A program made the position numbers and the translations under genes. From CAZSXU01 sp964610505 (GTDB taxonomy: Bacteria > Arandabacterota > Arandabacteria > JAGLYR01): a DNA stretch of 9,376 bases. Below, piece after piece: positions 6,008 through 9,376 of the stretch. The notes under the pieces are model-generated. The model was not told the origin of the DNA. It saw only the letters and a program-made list of their open reading frames with translations, and did not search any database. The stretch is taken from assembly GCA_964610505.1 (NCBI GenBank), contig CAZSXU010000056.1, positions 1 to 9,376 on the forward strand. Reading direction: 5' to 3'. The number at the start of each line of letters is the position of its first letter. Position 1 is the first letter of the stretch.

Positions 6008-6658
6008 TCATCCCTCCGCGAGCGCAAGTAGCTCGGTCAGCGTTTCCTTCTTGTCCTGGTAGGCGGCCAGGAGGTAACGCCGGACGTGGGCGTTGGCCCC
6101 GTCCTCCGCCAGAACAGCCTTGCATCGCCGGATCTGGGCGTCGATGGTCTCCAGCCGGTCGCGGTAGCGAAGCACCATCTCGATATCGGCGGCCGCGACC
6201 ACGGGGCCGGCGACGCCCTCCAGCTCGGTGATGGCCCGTTCATACTCCGCCTCCGTCGCCTCGACGCGGGCCAGGGCCTCGGCCGTCAAGAGGTTCCGGG
6301 GTCGGGCGTCGGGACCGGATGGGCGGAGCCAGAGAAAGGCCCCGATGCCGATCGCCGCGATGAAGACTGCGGCGATTCCCCAAACCGGCCGCCACCGGGG
6401 CGCCGACAGGTCTCTGAAACACTGCCGCAACCGATCGATTCCCCGCAGCGCGGGTTGCCGATCTCGATCCACTCCCGCCGCGACGCGTTCCCAGAGTCCG
6501 GGAGCGCTCGCGGGAACCGGCAACTCACGAGCCTGGCGTTCGATTCGCTCGTCGAGAATCCAGGCCTCACGGCAGGTCTCGCACGTCCGGCGGTGCGCCT
6601 CGAACGCGTCCGCCGAAATCTCTCCCATCCAGTATTTCCGGTATTCATGGCATGTCAT
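6008..6658 (-). CDS. Membrane anti-sigma factor with zinc-finger (zf-HC2) domain
   Basis: This 216-residue protein probably holds the adjacent ECF sigma factor inactive until a signal arrives. The cytoplasmic N-terminus carries an anti-sigma zinc finger: Cys3 plus His22-x3-Cys26-x2-Cys29 (HRRTCETC), the complete ligand set. One membrane helix follows at about 92-111 (VWGIAAVFIAAIGIGAFLWL), preceded by Arg-rich sequence, so the C-terminal 105 residues should be periplasmic. That part is helical and charged (EATEAEYERAITELEG; YRDRLETIDAQIRRCKAVLAED), ends NAHVRRYLLAAYQDKKETLTELL, and resembles C-termini seen on other anti-sigma factors of this class. Its ATG lies inside the end of the sigma gene (14-bp overlap, AAATGACATG), implying translational coupling. 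A longer in-frame start at 6724 would overlap by 80 bp and adds only family-less sequence. Confidence 0.88.
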   Translation of the reverse strand: MTCHEYRKYWMGEISADAFEAHRRTCETCREAWILDERIERQARELPVPASAPGLWERVAAGVDRDRQPALRGIDRLRQCFRDLSAPRWRPVWGIAAVFIAAIGIGAFLWLRPSGPDARPRNLLTAEALARVEATEAEYERAITELEGVAGPVVAAADIEMVLRYRDRLETIDAQIRRCKAVLAEDGANAHVRRYLLAAYQDKKETLTELLALAEG

Positions 6659-7244
6659 TTGAGTCCAACCCTCGCAATCGTGGGGCCAGGATCTCGCGAA
6701 GCCGTTCCTTGGCCCGGAAGACATGCGCCTTGACCGTTCCTTCCCTCATGCCGAGCATTCCGGCGATCTCTCTCTGCGTGAAACCCTCCTGGGCGTACAG
6801 GACGAAGCAGGCCTTCATCTTGGGCGGCAGGCCGTCGATGGCGTTCTTGAGGTGAACCCGCATGCCCGCATCGTCCTTTCTCGGAATTTCCCCGACGGTA
6901 TCCAGGGAGACCTGCACCGCCCGCCGGCCCTTCCTCAGCCGGTCGTAGCAGATATTGGCGACGATCCGGTAGAACCAGGTCGAGAAGGCCGAGTCGAAGC
7001 GGAACTGCCCGATTCTCCGGCAGAGCTTCAGGAACGCGTCCTGCAGGGCGTCCTCGGCCGCCTCATGGCTGCCCAGCATTCGGTACGCCAGCGCCAGCAT
7101 GGGTCCCTCATAGCGGCGATAGAGCGTCTCGAATGCGCTGGGCCGGCCCTCCTGGCAGCACCGGATGAGGGCATGTTCGTTCTCAAGGGGCATGCAAGGT
7201 CTCTGGCCGGAGTTGCGAGTTTCCGCTTCGTTCTTCTCAACCAT
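6645..7244 (-). CDS. ECF-family RNA polymerase sigma factor (RpoE-like, sigma70)
   Basis: This 199-residue protein directs RNA polymerase to a specific set of promoters. Sigma region 2 spans about 38-105, with YRRYEGPMLALAYRMLG, the conserved AAEDALQDAFLKL acidic helix (62-74) and FSTWFYRIVANICYDRLRK (87-105, promoter -10 recognition). A short linker (SLDTVGEIPRKDD) leads to region 4 (about 133-185), with GLPPKMKACFVLYAQEGFTQ and a helix-turn-helix TQREIAGMLGMREGTVKAHV that reads the -35. Region 3 is absent, as expected for ECF factors. ATG 7244 has GGAAG 4 bases upstream; the internal ATG at 7193 has no SD. It is first in a sigma, anti-sigma, DUF4097 operon and is divergent from the OmpA-like gene. 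Autoregulation is usual in such operons, but no clear ECF promoter is visible. Confidence 0.95.
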   Translation of the reverse strand: MVEKNEAETRNSGQRPCMPLENEHALIRCCQEGRPSAFETLYRRYEGPMLALAYRMLGSHEAAEDALQDAFLKLCRRIGQFRFDSAFSTWFYRIVANICYDRLRKGRRAVQVSLDTVGEIPRKDDAGMRVHLKNAIDGLPPKMKACFVLYAQEGFTQREIAGMLGMREGTVKAHVFRAKERLREILAPRLRGLDSNDMP

Positions 7245-7473
7245 TGGACTTCCGGAAGGGGCAGGAAGTTTAGTGGATAGGTGGGGGCACGTACGTCGAG
7301 CGCGCTCCCCCGGGGTCGCCGGTGGCCTATCCCATACGGGTTCTCGCCGTCGTGCGCCCGTACCGGTCCCAGGGGCAGGATACCGATTTCTCGAACTCGG
7401 GACAACCGGCGATTCCGGTGAATGCGGAAGCGGCCGGGTATTGCAGGATGTGTGAACTTCCGCCGGATTTCTG

Positions 7474-7502
7474 TTGACACATGCGCAAGAGCAAGCGAAA
7501 CT
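7474..7502 (+). promoter_or_regulatory. Candidate promoter for the OmpA-like gene
   Basis: A perfect -35 hexamer TTGACA (7474-7479) is followed 17 bases later by GAAACT (7497-7502), only 3/6 to the -10 consensus. The leader would be about 150 nt. The good -35 with a poor -10 could mean activator dependence, or that the true promoter is elsewhere in the spacer. Confidence 0.35.
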
Positions 7503-7505
7503 TGC
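7491..7505 (+). promoter_or_regulatory. Palindrome GCAAG-CGAAA-CTTGC overlapping the candidate -10
   Basis: GCAAG (7491-7495) and CTTGC (7501-7505) form a perfect 5-bp inverted repeat around CGAAA. Its position, covering the presumed -10 of the OmpA-like gene, would suit a repressor operator or an RNA hairpin at the transcript start. Such short palindromes are common, so this is tentative. Confidence 0.3.
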
Positions 7506-7657
7506 ACATCACACGCAATGATCGCAGCTGAGTCCGCCGGCGGGACACGCGAAGTTCCGGAAACCGGCCTACGGACCCACTGTCTCTTGAGCGGTGTATG
7601 CCGGAAGGACGGGTTGGCTGTCACTCTGGGGGGGCGAATCGACAAGGAGGATGAACC

Positions 7658-9157
7658 ATGTCACTACGTGATCTCGTGGTCATGAACCCTGGCTTTGTCC
7701 GCAGTGGCCGTTTCTGTCTTGCGGCGCTGATGGCGGTGGCGTTCGTGGCCGTCTTCTTCGCGGGACCGAGTGCGGTGGGCGCCGAGGAGCCGGAGTTCCG
7801 GTGGGCCACCGGGCCGTGGATCGGAGGGTACAAGTTCATCGGCGGCAACGGCGACCGCGCCGAGATCGGTCCTCTGGGAGGAGCCGAACTGCAGTACCTG
7901 CTGAACGAGCGCTTCACGCTCGCCCTCCGGGTGGGCTACGGTGAGAACGGGGAGTGGGAGTTGGGCACCTACAGGACGCTGGTTCTCAACACGGATGCCG
8001 TTGCCCAGTTCAGTATTCTTCCGGAGAGGTCCGAGCGACCGTATGCGTTTCTCGGGTTCGGCCTCAACAGCTGGCGGGCCGAGGCCGGTCGCAAGGATCT
8101 GTTCGACTATGTCTCGGGTGAGAAGCTCGAAGGGATCGACGGCGCGATCAAGTTCGGTCTCGGTGTAGAAGTCGATCTCCTGGAGCGGGTATTCGTCGAC
8201 GTTCGAGGATCGTACGGCGCGCTCATCCGGGAGAACGACGAACTCGACCTGGGCGGATTCGACGATCCCAACACGGGCGAGATCGAGATCACGGCCGGGC
8301 TTCTCTTCCGGTTCAACGGCGGCTACCGCAAACCTGTGGATACGGATCGCGACGGCGTCCCGGACAACCTCGACCAGTGTCCCAACACTCCGGGATGCAC
8401 GCGGGTCGACCGGCAGGGATGTCCCACCACGACGACGGCGGATTCGGACCGGGACGGTGTTCCGAACCGGAGGGACGATTGCCCCGACACGCCGTACGGC
8501 GCGATCGTGGACAAGCAGGGTTGCCCGAGCGACGCGGACGGCGACGGTGTCTTTGACGGCATCGACAAGTGCCCCGATACGCCCAGAGGTGTCAGGGTGG
8601 ATAAGACCGGTTGTCCCAAGGACACGGACCGCGATGGGGTGTTCGACGGGCCCGACCGGTGTCCCGACACCCCGAGACGTGCCGTGGTCGACAGCCGGGG
8701 ATGCCCGCTCGACGGCGACGGCGACGGTGTCTTTGACGGCATTGATCAGTGTCCCAACACGCCTCGCGGGTCGAGGGTGGATGCCCGGGGTTGTGTGATT
8801 CCTCCTCCGGAGCCGGAGCGTGTGATCCTGGAGGGCGTGAATTTCCGGACGGGGACGGACGAGCTCCTTCCTGAGGCCCAGGCGGTTCTGGACGAGATTG
8901 CGCGCGACCTCATCGAGGAACTCACGGACCTTCGGCTCGAGATTCGCGGGTACACCGATGCCGTGGGAACCGAAGAGATCAACCTCGATCTCTCGCGGCG
9001 GCGAGCGGAATCCGTTCGAAACTACCTGATGGCCAGGGGAGTTTCGGCGGGTCGGCTCACGGCCCTTGGTTTTGGTGAGGCCGATCCGGTCGCTCCGAAC
9101 AGCACGCCGGAGGGCCGGGCCCAGAATCGTCGGGTGGAGTTCCGCATCCTTCAGTAG
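7658..9157 (+). CDS. OmpA/OprF-family outer-membrane protein with TSP type-3 repeats
   Basis: This 499-residue outer-membrane protein likely tethers the outer membrane to peptidoglycan. Order of parts: signal peptide (1 to about 42, FCLAALMAVAFVAVFF core, cut after VGA); a beta-barrel domain (about 46-222) with alternating strands ending ITAGLLFRFN; five calcium-binding thrombospondin type-3 repeats (228-379); a short Pro linker (IPPPEPE); and an OmpA-like peptidoglycan-binding domain (about 387-499). The domain shows NFRTGTDELLPEA, GYTDAVGTEE, LSRRRAESVRNYL and NRRVEF. Asp434 and Arg449 occupy the positions that contact diaminopimelate in E. coli OmpA. ATG 7658 has the ideal SD AAGGAGG 7 bases upstream. 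It is divergent from the sigma operon and ends before a strong terminator, so it is probably monocistronic. Confidence 0.95.
   Translation: MSLRDLVVMNPGFVRSGRFCLAALMAVAFVAVFFAGPSAVGAEEPEFRWATGPWIGGYKFIGGNGDRAEIGPLGGAELQYLLNERFTLALRVGYGENGEWELGTYRTLVLNTDAVAQFSILPERSERPYAFLGFGLNSWRAEAGRKDLFDYVSGEKLEGIDGAIKFGLGVEVDLLERVFVDVRGSYGALIRENDELDLGGFDDPNTGEIEITAGLLFRFNGGYRKPVDTDRDGVPDNLDQCPNTPGCTRVDRQGCPTTTTADSDRDGVPNRRDDCPDTPYGAIVDKQGCPSDADGDGVFDGIDKCPDTPRGVRVDKTGCPKDTDRDGVFDGPDRCPDTPRRAVVDSRGCPLDGDGDGVFDGIDQCPNTPRGSRVDARGCVIPPPEPERVILEGVNFRTGTDELLPEAQAVLDEIARDLIEELTDLRLEIRGYTDAVGTEEINLDLSRRRAESVRNYLMARGVSAGRLTALGFGEADPVAPNSTPEGRAQNRRVEFRILQ
8339..8794 (+). repeat. Five thrombospondin type-3 (calcium-binding) coding repeats
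   Basis: The units have the form DxDxDGVxDxxDxCPxTP then a VDxxGC ending, at residues 228-256, 262-290, 292-320, 322-350 and 352-379. Each has the D-x-D-x-D-G calcium loop and two cysteines. The last four keep an exact 30-residue (90-bp) period; the first is followed by an extra linker, TTTTA. A 26-bp stretch is identical in units three and five (8537-8562 and 8717-8742, 180 bp apart) but not in unit four, suggesting duplication or conversion of a two-unit block. Confidence 0.9.
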
Positions 9158-9181
9158 CAGGCCACGCGAAGCGTACGTTCG

Positions 9182-9216
9182 AGGCCCCGGGAGACATTGT
9201 CTCCCGGGGCCTTTCC
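9182..9216 (+). terminator. Rho-independent-type terminator of the OmpA-like gene
   Basis: AGGCCCCGGGAGA (9182-9194) pairs perfectly with TCTCCCGGGGCCT (9200-9212) around the loop CATTG, giving a very GC-rich 13-bp stem. It is followed by a short T/C tract (TTCCT) and begins 25 bp after the stop codon. The T-run is short, but stem and position are classical. Confidence 0.85.
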
Positions 9217-9246
9217 TCTACGAGCGGCCCCATTCCCACATGGATT

Positions 9247-9376
9247 GCGTCAAGCACGGAGAGCCGAGGTATGACGGGCGGCGACATCAGTTTCGTCGAG
9301 CACCGCAGGTCGAGGTATGACGGGCGGCGACATCAGTTTCGTCGAGCACCGCAGGTCGAGGCATGACGGGCGGCGA
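9247..9376. repeat. 46-bp direct tandem repeat running off the right edge
   Basis: CGAGGTATGACGGGCGGCGA starts at 9265 and again at 9311, and a third copy (one base changed, GGCATGACG) starts at 9357, giving an exact 46-bp period. Copies one and two are identical across the whole unit, and copy three is cut by the window end. A degenerate partial unit lies at 9247-9264. As 46 is not a multiple of three, it is not a coding repeat. As adjoining copies have no variable part, it is not a CRISPR array. Confidence 0.9.

Larger units (their letters stand above)
7245..7657. other. Divergent regulatory spacer between sigma operon and OmpA-like gene
   Basis: These 413 bp hold no credible gene. Seen on the plus strand are a perfect TTGACA at 7474-7479, the palindromic GCAAG/CTTGC stem at 7491-7505, a small ACCGG/CCGGT hairpin (7405-7409 with 7415-7419) and the ideal SD AAGGAGG (7644-7650). 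CTTCCGGAAG (7249-7258) is a perfect 10-bp palindrome 5 bases before the sigma start codon, and GAGCGCGCTC (7298-7307) is another. TGAACTTC (7453-7460) and its inverted counterpart GAAGTTCC (7551-7558) resemble ECF -35 elements pointing toward each other, but neither has a convincing -10. On the minus strand TAAACT (7267-7272) is a possible -10 for the sigma gene without a good -35. Confidence 0.55.

Noticed and set aside
6659..6724. N-terminal extension of the anti-sigma gene
   Set aside because: The 22 extra residues are not family-like and would overlap the sigma gene by 80 bp. ATG 6658 begins directly at the zinc-finger domain.
7028..7645. 205-residue minus-strand frame across the divergent spacer
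   Set aside because: It overlaps the sigma gene in another frame and shows no domain; the spacer part contains regulatory-looking sequence instead.
9247..9376. CRISPR array
   Set aside because: Adjacent 46-bp units are identical throughout, with no variable spacers, and no cas gene is present.

Overview
The window is GC-rich, densely coded bacterial DNA, apparently from a Gram-negative (outer-membrane) organism. The evidence is an OmpA/OprF-type outer-membrane protein with thrombospondin type-3 calcium repeats, a DUF4097-type repeat protein with a signal peptide, and an ECF sigma/anti-sigma pair with a membrane-spanning anti-sigma. This combination, plus a secreted serpin, would fit uncultured lineages such as Gemmatimonadota, Eisenbacteria or Acidobacteriota. 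That placement is inference only, because no rRNA or marker gene is present.

Layout, left to right. Positions 1-605 are non-coding and unusually structured: a T-free G/A-rich tract, a degenerate AGAACTC heptamer array, a small perfect hairpin and a long imperfect hairpin of about 144 nt. A secreted serpin (654-1865, +) follows, with its Shine-Dalgarno (SD) sequence partly inside a 9-bp stem. It converges on a glycosyltransferase-like gene (2117-3196, -). Upstream of that gene, 3197-3494 holds two abutting hairpins, one with 21 paired positions per arm. Next come an unrecognised exported beta-rich protein (3495-4055, -) with a very good sigma70 promoter and a leader of about 125 nt, and then a three-gene operon on the minus strand: ECF sigma factor (6645-7244), zinc-finger membrane anti-sigma (6008-6658, overlapping by 14 bp) and a large DUF4097-type repeat protein (4296-5972). 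A 413-bp divergent spacer separates the operon from the OmpA/TSP3 gene (7658-9157, +), which ends in a strong terminator. The right edge enters a 46-bp tandem repeat.

How the genes may work together: the sigma/anti-sigma pair is a classic membrane-to-nucleus-of-transcription switch, and its third gene encodes an exported beta-solenoid-like protein. With the divergent OmpA-like peptidoglycan-binding porin, the right half reads as an envelope/cell-surface module. The serpin would protect against serine (or cysteine) proteases outside the cytoplasm. The serpin, glycosyltransferase and orphan exported protein show no sequence-level link to the sigma operon beyond a shared envelope or export theme.

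The most unusual items are the repeat protein, with 17 consecutive repeats of exactly 18 residues that strictly alternate between a Ser-Tyr type and a Ser-small type, and the hairpin- and repeat-rich spacers. No complete new defence or mobile system is visible.
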